DNA of 64,000 nt from Candidatus Thiothrix putei (GCA_029972225.1 CP124756.1:1532001-1596000), one strand, 5' to 3'. Positions 19,406 to 28,417 are shown, counted from the first letter of the stretch. The notes: generated from the letters alone by a model not told the origin. Program-made: numbers and translations.

Positions 19406-19828
19406 ATGCTGTTTACGGGCTTCAAACGCTGTTGCTACCCTTACCAGAAATTCGACTCGGTGGATGGCGAATTGGCACTGGCAAAGGTGCTGGAAGACGA
19501 TGACAGCGTGTTGAAATGGATGAAACCTGCCTCCGGCAAGTTCAAAATCGAGTACCAGAATGGCAACTGGTACGAACCGGATTTTGTGGTGGAAACCAAT
19601 AACGTTTGCCTGTTAATGGAACCCAAACGCGCGGATGAAATGGATAGCGTCACCGTACAAGCCAAGCAAAAAGCGGCGCAACGCTGGTGTTATTATGCGA
19701 ATGAACATGCTGCCCAAACCGGCGGCAAACGTTGGCAGTATGTCTTGATTCCGCACGATAAAATCCTGTTGAATACGTCCGTTACCGGATTGGTGGCGCG
19801 TTTCGCAACCCAAGAAAAATCCCTGTGA
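19406..19828 (+). pseudogene. C-terminal remnant of a type III-like restriction subunit (Res)
   Basis: The 140-residue frame reads LFTGFKRCCYPYQKFDS, then VLKWMKPASGKFKIEYQNG, WYEPDFVVETN and MEPKRADEMDS. This matches the endonuclease-like C-terminus of Res/helicase restriction proteins (the PDFVVE and EPKRA pair resembles a PD-(D/E)xK core). An in-frame stop immediately precedes the first ATG, and the several-hundred-residue helicase part is absent. It follows the methylase pseudogene, so the original order was probably helicase - AlbA_2 - Mod - Res. It ends 9 bp before aapP and its last codons contain that gene's ribosome site. Confidence 0.75.
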
Positions 19829-19837
19829 TGGAGCAGT

Positions 19838-20587
19838 GTGAATATGTCTGATTACATGATCGAATTCGCCAAAGTCAACAAATGGTACGGCAACCAGTTC
19901 CACGTGCTGCGCGACATCGACTTGCAGGTACGCCGGGGCGAACGTATTGTCATTTGCGGCCCTTCCGGCTCCGGCAAATCCACCCTGATCCGTTGCATCA
20001 ACCGGCTGGAAAGCCACCAGCAAGGCAAGCTGATCGTGGATGGTCTGGAACTCAGCGATGACGTGAAAGTGCTGCATGAAGTCCGCCGCAAAGTCGGCAT
20101 GGTATTCCAGCAATTCAACCTGTTCCCGCACTTGACCGTGTTGGAAAACCTCACGCTTGCGCCGATTCAGGTCAACAAACTTTCCAAAGCCGAGGCGGAA
20201 GAGCGGGCAATGGCGCAACTACAGCGCGTACAAATTGCCGAACAAGCGCACAAATACCCGCTGCAACTCTCTGGCGGTCAGCAGCAGCGCGTCGCGATTG
20301 CACGTACCTTGTGCCTCACCCCGCAAGTATTGCTGTTCGACGAACCCACTTCCGCGCTTGACCCTGAAATGATCAAGGAAGTGCTGGATGTGATGACCGA
20401 ACTCGCCGAACAGGGCATTACCATGCTGTGCGTTACCCACGAAATGGGCTTTGCCAAATCGGTAGCCGATCGCGTGATTTTCATGGATGCGGGGCAGATT
20501 GTCGAAGAAAACAACCCGCACGATTTCTTCAACCGCCCGCGCAACGAGCGCACGCAGGCGTTTTTGGCGAAGATTTTGGCGCATTGA
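19838..20587 (+). CDS. aapP: Amino acid ABC transporter ATP-binding protein (AapP/BztD-like)
   Basis: A 249-residue ATPase with Walker [10 protein letters not shown] loop [11 protein letters not shown], signature LSGGQQQR, Walker [12 protein letters not shown] and the H loop THEMGFAK. It is the expected fourth gene of the aapJQMP importer, but lies 7.1 kb from aapM. GTG at 19838 is 4 bp after GATGGAG; the ATG at 19844 is the alternative start. Whether it is still expressed with aapJQM depends on read-through of the inserted block or on a new promoter. Confidence 0.95.
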   Translation: MNMSDYMIEFAKVNKWYGNQFHVLRDIDLQVRRGERIVICGPSGSGKSTLIRCINRLESHQQGKLIVDGLELSDDVKVLHEVRRKVGMVFQQFNLFPHLTVLENLTLAPIQVNKLSKAEAEERAMAQLQRVQIAEQAHKYPLQLSGGQQQRVAIARTLCLTPQVLLFDEPTSALDPEMIKEVLDVMTELAEQGITMLCVTHEMGFAKSVADRVIFMDAGQIVEENNPHDFFNRPRNERTQAFLAKILAH

Positions 20588-20613
20588 TCAGCCGTTGCGC
20601 CAGTCTGTGACAA

Positions 20614-22125
20614 TTAGTGTGCTAAACGTGCATCAATAATCTTTTTCCATTGTGCAGGGCCGGTGGTATGCACCGACTCACCATTGCTATCGACAGCAAC
20701 GGTGACTGGCATATCCTTGACCTCGAACTCATAAATGGCTTCCATGCCCAGTTCGGGGAACGCCAGCACTTTTGCGCCCGTAATCGCTTTGGATACCAAA
20801 TACGCCGCCCCACCGACTGCCATCAGGTAAACCGCGCCGAATTCCTTGATCGCGTCAATCGCAATTGGCCCGCGTTCGGATTTGCCGATCATGCCCAGCA
20901 AACCCGTTTGTTGCAGGATTTGGCGGGTAAATTTATCCATACGGGTAGACGTGGTGGGACCAGCAGGGCCAACCACTTCATCACGTACTGGATCAACCGG
21001 GCCAACATAGTAAATGAAGCGCCCTTTCAGATCGACCGGCAGTTGTTCGCCTTTGTTGAGCATGTCGATCATGCGCTTGTGTGCCGCGTCACGCCCCGTG
21101 AGCATTTTGCCCGACAGCAAGACGGTTTCGCCCGGTTTCAGGTTACGCACTTGTTCGGGGGGGATGGTGTCGAGGTTGACGCGGGTGGCTTGTGCGCCGC
21201 TTGCCAACGAGATTTGCGGCCAATTGGAAAGATCAGGAGGGGTTTGCAAAGCTGCGCCCGAACCGTCCAGCACGAAATGGGTGTGGCGCGTCGCTGCACA
21301 GTTGGGGATCATGCACACGGGCAAAGATGCAGCGTGCGTCGGGTAGTCTTTGATTTTGACATCCAGCACGGTGGTCAAGCCGCCCAAACCTTGTGCGCCA
21401 ATACCGAGTTGATTGACCTTTTCGTAGAGTTCCAGACGCAATTCTTCGACGCGGTTTTGTGCACCACGGGCTTGCAGTTCCTGAATGTCAATGGGTTCCA
21501 TCAGCACTTCTTTTGCCAATACAGCGGCTTTTTCAGCCGTGCCGCCAATGCCAATGCCGAGCATTCCCGGCGGACACCACCCTGCTCCCATTTCTGGCAC
21601 GGTTTTCAACACCCAATCCACAATGCTGTCAGAGGGGTTAAGCATAACCATTTTAGATTTGTTTTCAGAACCGCCGCCTTTGGCTGCCACGTCAAACGAC
21701 ACGGTGTCACCGGGGACGATTTCGTAATGAATCACCGCTGGCGTATTATCTTTGGTGTTTTTCCGCGCACCCGCAGGGTCGGCGAGGATGGAGGCACGCA
21801 ATACGTTATCAGGGTTCAAGTACGCACGGCGCACGCCTTCGTTGATCATGTCGGAGAGGCTCATCTCACCTTCCCACTGCACGTTCATACCAACTTTGAC
21901 GAATACGGTGACGATGCCGGTATCTTGGCAAATCGGGCGGTGGCCTTCGGCACACATGCGCGAATTGACGAGGATTTGCGCAATAGAATCCTTCGCCGCT
22001 GGTGATTCTTCACGTTCCCACGCCTTGTGCATCGCTTCGATGAAGTCGATGGGGTGGTAATACGAAATGAATTGCAACGCATCCGCCACACTGGCGATTA
22101 CGTCGTCTTGCTTAATAATGGTCAT
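20614..22125 (-). CDS. Class I (iron-sulfur) fumarate hydratase
   Basis: A 503-residue class I fumarase interconverting fumarate and malate in the TCA cycle. The N-terminal Fumerase domain has ICQDTG (cluster ligand Cys), and CMIPNCAATRH carries further cluster cysteines; the C-terminal Fumerase_C domain starts near the VRNLKPGETVLLSGK segment and contains GPTTSTRMD. The frame is open to 22185, but the ATG at 22125 is preceded by GGGAGTAG and fits family length, so I use it. It is convergent with aapP, 26 bp apart. Confidence 0.93.
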   Translation of the reverse strand: MTIIKQDDVIASVADALQFISYYHPIDFIEAMHKAWEREESPAAKDSIAQILVNSRMCAEGHRPICQDTGIVTVFVKVGMNVQWEGEMSLSDMINEGVRRAYLNPDNVLRASILADPAGARKNTKDNTPAVIHYEIVPGDTVSFDVAAKGGGSENKSKMVMLNPSDSIVDWVLKTVPEMGAGWCPPGMLGIGIGGTAEKAAVLAKEVLMEPIDIQELQARGAQNRVEELRLELYEKVNQLGIGAQGLGGLTTVLDVKIKDYPTHAASLPVCMIPNCAATRHTHFVLDGSGAALQTPPDLSNWPQISLASGAQATRVNLDTIPPEQVRNLKPGETVLLSGKMLTGRDAAHKRMIDMLNKGEQLPVDLKGRFIYYVGPVDPVRDEVVGPAGPTTSTRMDKFTRQILQQTGLLGMIGKSERGPIAIDAIKEFGAVYLMAVGGAAYLVSKAITGAKVLAFPELGMEAIYEFEVKDMPVTVAVDSNGESVHTTGPAQWKKIIDARLAH

Positions 22126-22227
22126 GGCTCTACTCCCTTGGTGGTTACGGTACTGCGGGCGGAGACTGTTTTTGTTGTGGCGCACAATCGTAGGTGAAAA
22201 TGCGCGTGAATACCATTATTTCATGCG

Positions 22228-22995
22228 CTACTTCATCTGTTGAATGTAGGCTTTTGCGAAGCGTTTGCCTAATTCCATTTGTCCTTGTGCGTTGTAGTGG
22301 ATGCCGTCATCCTGCTTGCCCAGCCCGTCGGTAGAAACCATCAGAGCGTGGGCTAGCGAACGTTGCGCGGCTTGTTGCTGATTGCGTACTGATGCGATGG
22401 ATTTGGCATGTTGCTCGTGTTCCAGATTAATTTGCCCGTAAATGAACAAACTGTTGGGAGAAACCAAATCCGTGCGCAATTGTGTCACCAGTGTTGCCAA
22501 GCGTTTGCCATATTGTTGGGCAACACCGAGAGATTCTTGCGCATCACTTTCACCCTGCATCCACAGAATTGCGTCTGCTTGCAAGGTCGTGTCTTTGGGA
22601 GTGGCAAAACCAACTTGGCGCAGCAAGCCTTTGTAAAGCGCCTGCCCCGGTTGCCATTGCTGGATCAGACTGCCCGACGCAGCTTGCTTGACGAGAATAA
22701 TCGTGTCGTTGGGAAAAGCGCGGGCAACTTCGTGCGCAAAGCTGACTTCGGGGCCAAACCACGCGAATTTTGCCAGCGGGTGTTCGCGCCCTTGGTAGAA
22801 ATATTTCACATTGGCGGGGGTGGTTTTGTAAGTGGCGGGGAGTTCGCTGACTTTGCCACGTCCCATCATGTTGGATTGTCCGGCGAGTAAAATCAGCCGA
22901 TCTTTTGCCCATACCGTAGGAGTCTGTGCCAACAGCACGAGTGCCAGCAAGGGCATCCGGAAGAATCGCATGTTTCCAATACCTTGTTTTGTCAT
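22228..22995 (-). CDS. Exported SGNH-type carbohydrate esterase (sialate O-acetylesterase-like, DUF303)
   Basis: A 255-residue protein with an N-terminal signal peptide ending about VWAKDR. The SASA/DUF303 pattern is clear: LLAGQSNMMGRG holds the nucleophile Ser, ILWMQGESDA is the middle block, and DGIHYNAQGQ supplies the catalytic Asp-His. Such periplasmic or secreted enzymes remove acetyl groups from sugars; the substrate cannot be told from the sequence. An internal ATG at 22971 gives a tidier signal peptide and may be the real start. Transcribed toward fumarase, divergent from tsaD. Confidence 0.85.
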   Translation of the reverse strand: MTKQGIGNMRFFRMPLLALVLLAQTPTVWAKDRLILLAGQSNMMGRGKVSELPATYKTTPANVKYFYQGREHPLAKFAWFGPEVSFAHEVARAFPNDTIILVKQAASGSLIQQWQPGQALYKGLLRQVGFATPKDTTLQADAILWMQGESDAQESLGVAQQYGKRLATLVTQLRTDLVSPNSLFIYGQINLEHEQHAKSIASVRNQQQAAQRSLAHALMVSTDGLGKQDDGIHYNAQGQMELGKRFAKAYIQQMK

Positions 22996-23051
22996 CGTGC
23001 AACTTTAGCATATATACTGCCGTTCATCTTGTTTAACCCCAGAAGACCCTC

Positions 23052-24053
23052 ATGCGCGTACTTGGAATTGAAAGCTCTTGTGATGAAACCGGCGTGGCAT
23101 TGTATGACACCGACAAAGGCTTGTTGGCGCATCGCTTGTTCAGCCAGATTGCGATGCACGCTGAATACGGCGGTGTCGTGCCGGAATTGGCCTCGCGGGA
23201 TCATATTCGTCGCGTGTTGCCGTTACTGCGCGAGGCGTTGGTGGATGCGGGCATGACGATGACGGATATTGATGGCATTGCCTACACCGCAGGGCCGGGG
23301 CTGATCGGGGCATTGCTGACCGGGGCTTCGATTGCACGGTCGATGGCGTGGGGCTTGAATGTTCCTGCCGTGGGGGTGCATCACATGGAGGGGCATTTGC
23401 TTGCGCCAATGTTGGAAGAAAATCCGCCGGAATTGCCGTTTGTGGCGTTGCTGGTGTCGGGTGGGCATACCATGTTGGTGGATGTGCCGCGCATTGGCGA
23501 ATACCACATTCTGGGCGAAAGCGTGGATGATGCGGCGGGTGAGGCGTTTGACAAGACGGCTAAACTGATGGGATTGGATTATCCGGGGGGGCCGTTGCTG
23601 GCGAAGCTGGCGGAACAGGGGCGTGAGGGGATTTACAAATTTCCACGCCCGATGGTGGATCGACCGGGGTGTGATTTCAGTTTCAGCGGCTTGAAGACGT
23701 TTTCACTGACCACCTGGCAAAAGTCTGGGCAAACAGAACAGGATAAAGCGGATATTGCGCGGGCGTTTGAAGAAGCCGTGGTAGATACCCTGTTCATCAA
23801 GTGCCGTCGAGCCTTGGAACAAGCTGGGCGCAAGCGGCTGGTGGTGGCGGGTGGCGTGGGCGCAAATCGACGTTTACGGACGCGACTGGCAGAGTTGCAG
23901 GCAGAAGTGTATTTCCCGCGATTGGCGTTTTGCACCGATAATGGGGCAATGATTGCGTATGCGGGTGCGTTGCGCTTGCAGGCGGGCGCGAGTGAAGCGG
24001 CGGTGATTCAAGCTAAGCCGCGTTGGCCGCTAACCGAGTTAGCGGCACTGTAG
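23052..24053 (+). CDS. tsaD: tRNA N6-adenosine threonylcarbamoyltransferase TsaD
   Basis: A 333-residue Kae1/TsaD/YgjD ATPase that transfers threonylcarbamoyl to A37 of ANN-decoding tRNAs with TsaB and TsaE. The start [19 protein letters not shown] is diagnostic. The metal-binding HMEGHLLAP motif lies near residue 111, with [10 protein letters not shown] near 136 and [13 protein letters not shown] near 270. Normal length. The Lys/Arg-poor C-terminus ends at the stop 24053. Confidence 0.97.
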   Translation: MRVLGIESSCDETGVALYDTDKGLLAHRLFSQIAMHAEYGGVVPELASRDHIRRVLPLLREALVDAGMTMTDIDGIAYTAGPGLIGALLTGASIARSMAWGLNVPAVGVHHMEGHLLAPMLEENPPELPFVALLVSGGHTMLVDVPRIGEYHILGESVDDAAGEAFDKTAKLMGLDYPGGPLLAKLAEQGREGIYKFPRPMVDRPGCDFSFSGLKTFSLTTWQKSGQTEQDKADIARAFEEAVVDTLFIKCRRALEQAGRKRLVVAGGVGANRRLRTRLAELQAEVYFPRLAFCTDNGAMIAYAGALRLQAGASEAAVIQAKPRWPLTELAAL

Positions 24054-24065
24054 CGAGTCGTGTGA

Positions 24066-24299
24066 TTATTCAGCACTAACACTTGGCATGGGGTTAACCT
24101 GACGATGGCTGGTTAAGCGCTTCCCTATATTAATGCCAGGAATCTCTATTGCATGATGCAGTAGCGTGGCAACAGGGATAATAATAGCCAGCGAAATAGA
24201 TGAGGCAATGGCAAAGCGGCTTAACGCCCCTATGCTATGAAAGGTATCCCAAGCTAGGAACTGGCGTATGCCCATGAACATGGTTACAGATGTAGCCAC
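24066..24299 (-). pseudogene. C-terminal remnant of an acyltransferase-3-type membrane protein
   Basis: A 77-residue frame with one hydrophobic helix (SSISLAIIIPVATLL) followed by HHAIEIPGINIGKRL. That ending resembles the last helix and tail of OafA-type acyltransferase 3 proteins, where an IExPG..LGKRL-like stretch follows the final membrane span. The rest of such a protein (300 or more residues) is missing. It could instead be a small unrelated membrane protein; the family link is inference from a short motif. Confidence 0.4.
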
Positions 24300-24343
24300 A
24301 AGAAATTACTTATCCAATTATAATAATTAATTTAATTAATCGC

Positions 24344-24359
24344 TGTGATGTGAATCACA
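24344..24359. promoter_or_regulatory. CRP/Vfr-type palindrome
   Basis: TGTGATGTGAATCACA matches the CRP consensus half-sites TGTGA-N6-TCACA, with the palindrome extending to TGTGAT/ATCACA. It lies in A/T-rich DNA 45 bp upstream of the acyltransferase remnant on the minus strand and about 75 bp from the second IS630 copy. The gene it once controlled is probably lost. Confidence 0.55.
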
Positions 24360-24435
24360 TTATTTTAATTATTCATTAATGTCACGTATGAGGTGCATGG
24401 TGAGAGTCATTGTTGTTGTGGTTCTATGCCTGCTA

Positions 24436-25571
24436 TACCTTACAGCGTCAAGACCTGAACATTTTTAAAGGTTTGAAAATTTGTTGTCATCAACTGGGTC
24501 AGTTCTTTCTTGTGATCGGTATCCAGCTTGTCGAGACAGTTGGTGATGGCCGCCTTGAAAGCGGGAAACTTATCATAGTATTTCGAGTACAAGCATTTTT
24601 TCTTGACGAACTTCCACAACCGTTCAATCAGATTGAGGTTGGGTGAATAGGTCGGTAAAAATAATAGTTCAATATTGAGCCTTTTCGCACAGGCAAACAC
24701 GGCTTCACAGCGTTGATACTTGGCATTATCCAAGACCAAAGTGATCGGTATTTTGAGTGCTAACGCTGCAATTTTTTCCAATAATTCACACACGCTGTTA
24801 GCGTTGATATAGGAGTCGTTAGTGATCGTGATGAGTTGTAGCGTTATCGCATTGAGTGCGCCCAATACGTTGTAGCGTTGTCGACCACAGGGGGCTTTGA
24901 TGAATACGCGGGAAAATGACCACAAAAACCCCAGAAACGGTGCTAACACGAAGTGGGCGGCATCGACAAAAAAAGGGCGCGTTTGCCCTCCTTAGCCTCC
25001 TGAATGCGCGGTTTTAGTTCATTTTCCAGGAACTTTTCTTGTGCTTCCACATCAGCTTTGGCGGGTATCATCCCCACTTTATGGATGTCCATCCCTATTT
25101 TCTTCATAAAGACACGTACCCTGTCCTCACTGCGTTTGATGCCTGTCAGCTCCTCAATCTTAGCGGCTGCCGCCTTGCTGGTTGCGGGGGGATATTCACG
25201 AAAATAGGCTTCAATCTTGTCTTTATATGCCATCAAATCACTCTGTGGTTTATTGAATCGTATTTCTTTAAGAGCTTCTAAACCGTTAGGTTGTAGGTAG
25301 GCGTTTAGGTAGGCAAGCAGCGTGGCTTCTGTAATCCTTTCCAATCGTTTGATTTCCTTATGCGTCAACTGTTGGGATTTCAGGTACAGCACGGACATTT
25401 TCTTACGGACTCTGGGATGAGGATGGCGCTCCTTCCAGTAGAACAGCTCCGCTATCTCATCCTCAGTGAAAGTGATTTTTAATGTCATACATTACTCATG
25501 GCTGCTTTTGTTACCAGTCATCTAACCATATTTCCCTGATCAAAAAAACTATTTTATGGCACGGACTGGTA
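24436..25571 (-). mobile_element. IS630-family insertion sequence, copy 2
   Basis: A 1136-bp element, inverted relative to copy 1 and encoding identical proteins, with TA duplications at 24434-24435 and 25572-25573. It lies between the acyltransferase remnant and the DUF6394 gene. Removing it leaves only a short frame across the site, so no recognisable gene is restored. Identity of the two copies means a recent transposition. Confidence 0.93.
24440..25488 (-). CDS. IS630-family transposase, copy 2 (-1 frameshift)
   Basis: ORF A (25488-24943) and ORF B (ending 24440) give the same translations as copy 1. The slippery run appears on the plus strand as seven A at 24968-24974. The fused product carries Asp (FVDAAHF), Asp (VLDNAKY) and Glu (LNLIERLW), so this copy appears capable of encoding an active transposase. 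Confidence 0.9.
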
Positions 25572-25643
25572 TATTGAAAACTTGGCTGGCAAGCCAGTAG
25601 TGCTATCGTCTATGCTTGAGATTGATTTTGTTCAGGGATTGTT

Positions 25644-26027
25644 ATGAACTCAGAGAAAGTGGTTTTCGGCTTTTTTATCGTGTTAGCACTAACACTCAAC
25701 TTTGGTTTTTTTATCGGCGATATTGACAATATTGAGCATCATAATGTGTATGAATTATTCGCTGCTCTGGTTGTTAGTCTAATCGCTACTGTATTGAAGT
25801 TTGGTGATCGAACGCACTTGGGCGCTATTTTTCTTGCTACCAGTTTGGTAGCAGACTTACAGTTAATCATGGCGGCACTGATCTGGGGATATGCTGCCCA
25901 CATCAGTGCCGCAGGGGTGGATACGGGTGCGGCTGTCGCTATCGTCTCATTCTCCGGCGGTGCATTGTTGGCCAATATTATTTCCGTCATTTTGCTGGTG
26001 GCTGAAACCATGACGGTGCGGCGCTAA
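25644..26027 (+). CDS. DUF6394 family membrane protein
   Basis: A 127-residue protein with four predicted membrane helices (about residues 6-25, 35-53, 60-87 and 95-122). The pattern (VVFGFFIVLALTLNFGFFIG, then VYELFAALVVSLIATVLKFG DRTHLGA) fits the DUF6394 family, which I recall beside potassium channel genes. It is 15 bp upstream of such a channel here, so a role as an accessory of the channel is plausible but unproven. No catalytic motif is seen. Copy 2 of IS630 lies just upstream and may have separated it from its promoter. Confidence 0.65.
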   Translation: MNSEKVVFGFFIVLALTLNFGFFIGDIDNIEHHNVYELFAALVVSLIATVLKFGDRTHLGAIFLATSLVADLQLIMAALIWGYAAHISAAGVDTGAAVAIVSFSGGALLANIISVILLVAETMTVRR

Positions 26028-26042
26028 TACGCGGGGTAGCTT

Positions 26043-27719
26043 GTGCCTGATATTTTCTATGTACTGTTAAGGCGATTACGCACCCCGTTGATTGTACTCA
26101 TCCTGATGTATGCCATCTCGGTGTTGGGTTTTACCTTGATTCCGGGGCAGGATGCAACGGGGCAAACATGGCATATGTCGTTTTTTCACGCGATGTATTT
26201 GGTTAGTTATACGGCCACCACCATTGGTTTTGGGGAAATCCCTTATGCTTTCACCGAAGCACAGCGCTTATGGATGATGTTTGTCGTACACCTAACGGTT
26301 ATTGGTTGGTTATATAGCATTGGTTCATTACTGGCAGTGTTGCAAGATCCCGCCTTTCGTAAGTTGCGCAGTGAGTATACTTTTCAGCGTAGTGTGAAAC
26401 GCTTGCGTACCCCGTTTTATCTGGTCTGTGGTTACGGTGATACAGGGGGTATTTTGGTTAAGGCACTGGCTGATGAAGGCATCAAAGCGGTGGTCATCGA
26501 TAAGGATGAAAGTCGTATCAATGCATTAGAACTCAACGATTATATCCGCCGTCCCCTAGGTTTATTAGGTGATGCAGCTAAACCTGCCGTGTTGGAAATG
26601 GCGGGGATTACCAATAACTATTGTGTTGGTGTGATTGCATTGACCGATACTGATCAGACTAATCTGATGGTGGCATTGAGCGCGTATTTGCTCAACCCTA
26701 ATTTGCGGGTGTTAGCGCGTGCTGAATCGGCTGAAGTGGAAGCCAATATCCGTTCCTTTGGCAAAAACGAGGTCATTAACCCGTTTGAAACGTTTGCAGG
26801 ACGTTTAGCACTCGCCATTCATTCCCCTGGCATGTACACGCTGTTTACATGGCTGACTGGAATACCTCACGAACCTTTGCATGAACCGCTGTTTCCTGAG
26901 CGTGGTTTATGGCTGATTGCAGGGTACGGACGTTTTGGCAAAGCTCTCTATCGTCGTTTGCAAGAGGCGGGTATTCCTACACAAGTGATCGAATCTGACC
27001 CCCTCAATACAGAGGCACCTGAACATACCATTGTGGGGTCAGGTACTGATGCACTTACCTTGCAAGCGGCTGGTTTACAGAAAGCCGTTGGTATTGTTGC
27101 CGGTACACATGATGATGCCAATAATTTGTCTATCCTCATGACGGCACGCGAGTTAAAACGCGATATTTTCATCGTTGCACGGCAAAATCAGCGTGATAAT
27201 GATCTTGTTTTTGAAAAAGCGGCGTTTAATTTGCTGATGAAGCGGGGAGACGTGATTGCGCACAAGATTTTTGCACTCTTGCGCACGCCTCTCATCAGTG
27301 ATTTTCTGGAAGCAATCAAGATTCACGATGATGATTGGGCTAATCTGTTGGTCAGTCGAGTTCTGGGTATCACAACCGATGAAGTACCGTATTTGTGGGA
27401 AATCAAGCTCAACAAAGCTCGCACTCCTGCGCTGTATAAAAGCTGTTTGATGAATGACGTCATCTTGCTGGATGTGCTGCGTGACCCACGTGAGCGTACC
27501 CGGCAGTTACCTGCGATTCCCTTGCTGCTCAAGCGTCAGGAAACGGTATTTGTATTGCCCGCAATGGATATGCGCTTAGAAGTGAGTGATCGTTTATTGA
27601 TGTGTGCTGCTTATTCAACGAGTCAAGACTTGCAATGGGCTACACAAAACGAAAATGTTTTACATTATTTGCTGACTGGGCAAGAAACCTCTGGCGGTGA
27701 TTTATGGCGTCGATTATGA
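26043..27719 (+). CDS. Potassium channel with two RCK/TrkA_N domains
   Basis: A 558-residue inner-membrane protein. Two helices (about residues 14-33 and 75-100) flank a pore loop with selectivity filter TTIGFGE at 59-65, where canonical channels have T-x-G-Y/F-G. Two NAD-binding RCK domains follow: YLVCGYGDTGG near residue 124 and WLIAGYGRFGKALYR near 290. This makes it a double-RCK channel in which ligand or nucleotide binding gates K+ flux. The start is GTG at 26043. It is probably cotranscribed with the DUF6394 gene. Confidence 0.9.
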   Translation: MPDIFYVLLRRLRTPLIVLILMYAISVLGFTLIPGQDATGQTWHMSFFHAMYLVSYTATTIGFGEIPYAFTEAQRLWMMFVVHLTVIGWLYSIGSLLAVLQDPAFRKLRSEYTFQRSVKRLRTPFYLVCGYGDTGGILVKALADEGIKAVVIDKDESRINALELNDYIRRPLGLLGDAAKPAVLEMAGITNNYCVGVIALTDTDQTNLMVALSAYLLNPNLRVLARAESAEVEANIRSFGKNEVINPFETFAGRLALAIHSPGMYTLFTWLTGIPHEPLHEPLFPERGLWLIAGYGRFGKALYRRLQEAGIPTQVIESDPLNTEAPEHTIVGSGTDALTLQAAGLQKAVGIVAGTHDDANNLSILMTARELKRDIFIVARQNQRDNDLVFEKAAFNLLMKRGDVIAHKIFALLRTPLISDFLEAIKIHDDDWANLLVSRVLGITTDEVPYLWEIKLNKARTPALYKSCLMNDVILLDVLRDPRERTRQLPAIPLLLKRQETVFVLPAMDMRLEVSDRLLMCAAYSTSQDLQWATQNENVLHYLLTGQETSGGDLWRRL

Positions 27720-27838
27720 CAATTTTGTTAAATTGGCCAAAATTAAAGCTATTTTGTCATCATTTCAGGGAATGGCTAATGTTAAGATTTTGTGACAAAA
27801 CATTTATCCAAGTAACAAGATCATAAGGACATTTAACA

Positions 27839-28348
27839 ATGGAACTAGAAGTCACTGCCATTAAATACGTAGGCCCTGCTACCGTCAAACGTTTAGCTGA
27901 ACACGGCATAAGCACTGTCGAACAACTTGCCGCTATGCCGGTTGAAGCGCTGACAGTATTGCCGGGCATTGGTGAACATACTGCTCCACTCATTATTGCG
28001 AATGCTCAAGAAGTTCTTGCCGCTCCAGCAATCACCCCCCCAAACCCTGAAGTTGAAGCAGAGGTGGAAATAGTAGACGTGCCGGAAGCCATTGTAGAGA
28101 TGGACGTTGAGACAGTAGAAACAGCCCCTGAATCCGAACTGTCTAAGAAAGAACTAAAAAAACAAGCCAAACGTGCTAAAAAGCTTAAAAAAGCGCAGAA
28201 GGTAGCAAAAAAAGCTGAAAAGAAAGCCGCAAAGAAAGCGGAGAAAAAACGTGAAAAACAACTCAAGGCTGAGCAAAAAGCCGTAGAAAAAGCTGAAAAG
28301 AAAGCCGCGAAACAAGCCAAAAAAGCCGAAAAGAAAGCGGCGTCATAG
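27839..28348 (+). CDS. Helix-hairpin-helix protein with a histone H1-like lysine/alanine tail
   Basis: A 169-residue protein in three blocks. Residues 1-60 resemble a HhH unit (YVGPATVKRLAEHGISTV, then LTVLPGIGEHTAPLI). Residues 65-100 are acidic (Glu/Val-rich). Residues 101-169 are built from KKAEKKAAKK-type repeats, strongly basic and helical, like the tails of bacterial H1-like proteins. DNA or RNA binding is likely, possibly as a nucleoid protein, but I do not recognise a named family. An AAGGAC site precedes the ATG. The upstream 118 bp contain a TTTTGT-G-ACAAAA palindrome at 27788-27800. Confidence 0.75.
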   Translation: MELEVTAIKYVGPATVKRLAEHGISTVEQLAAMPVEALTVLPGIGEHTAPLIIANAQEVLAAPAITPPNPEVEAEVEIVDVPEAIVEMDVETVETAPESELSKKELKKQAKRAKKLKKAQKVAKKAEKKAAKKAEKKREKQLKAEQKAVEKAEKKAAKQAKKAEKKAAS

Positions 28349-28375
28349 CCCGTACCAACCGGTAATAAAGGTCAA

Positions 28376-28407
28376 ATGTAGAGACGCAAGATGTTGCGTC
28401 TCTACAT
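28376..28407. repeat. Perfect 14-bp hairpin repeat, possible bidirectional terminator
   Basis: ATGTAGAGACGCAA and its exact reverse complement flank a 4-nt loop (GATG). The TAGAGACGCAA type of palindrome is a dispersed bacterial mini-repeat. It lies between the convergent HhH gene and zipA, with no clear T run, so it may act as a weak two-way terminator or 3'-end stabiliser. Confidence 0.7.
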
Positions 28408-28417
28408 GACTAAAGGT

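Noticed and set aside
12811..19828. Classical DISARM or BREX system
   Set aside because: The DISARM helicase/DUF1998 and phospholipase-type genes, and the BREX alkaline-phosphatase-like and Lon-like genes, are not present; only a helicase, an AlbA_2 protein and methylase/Res remnants are seen.
20650..22005. Open frame of 451 residues antisense to fumarase
   Set aside because: It lies wholly opposite a well-conserved enzyme, lacks recognisable domains and is explained by codon bias of the real gene.
28136..28345. Possible tandem repeat or CRISPR-like array
   Set aside because: The repetition is codon-level (Lys/Ala/Glu) within the tail of the HhH protein, with no uniform repeat and no spacers.
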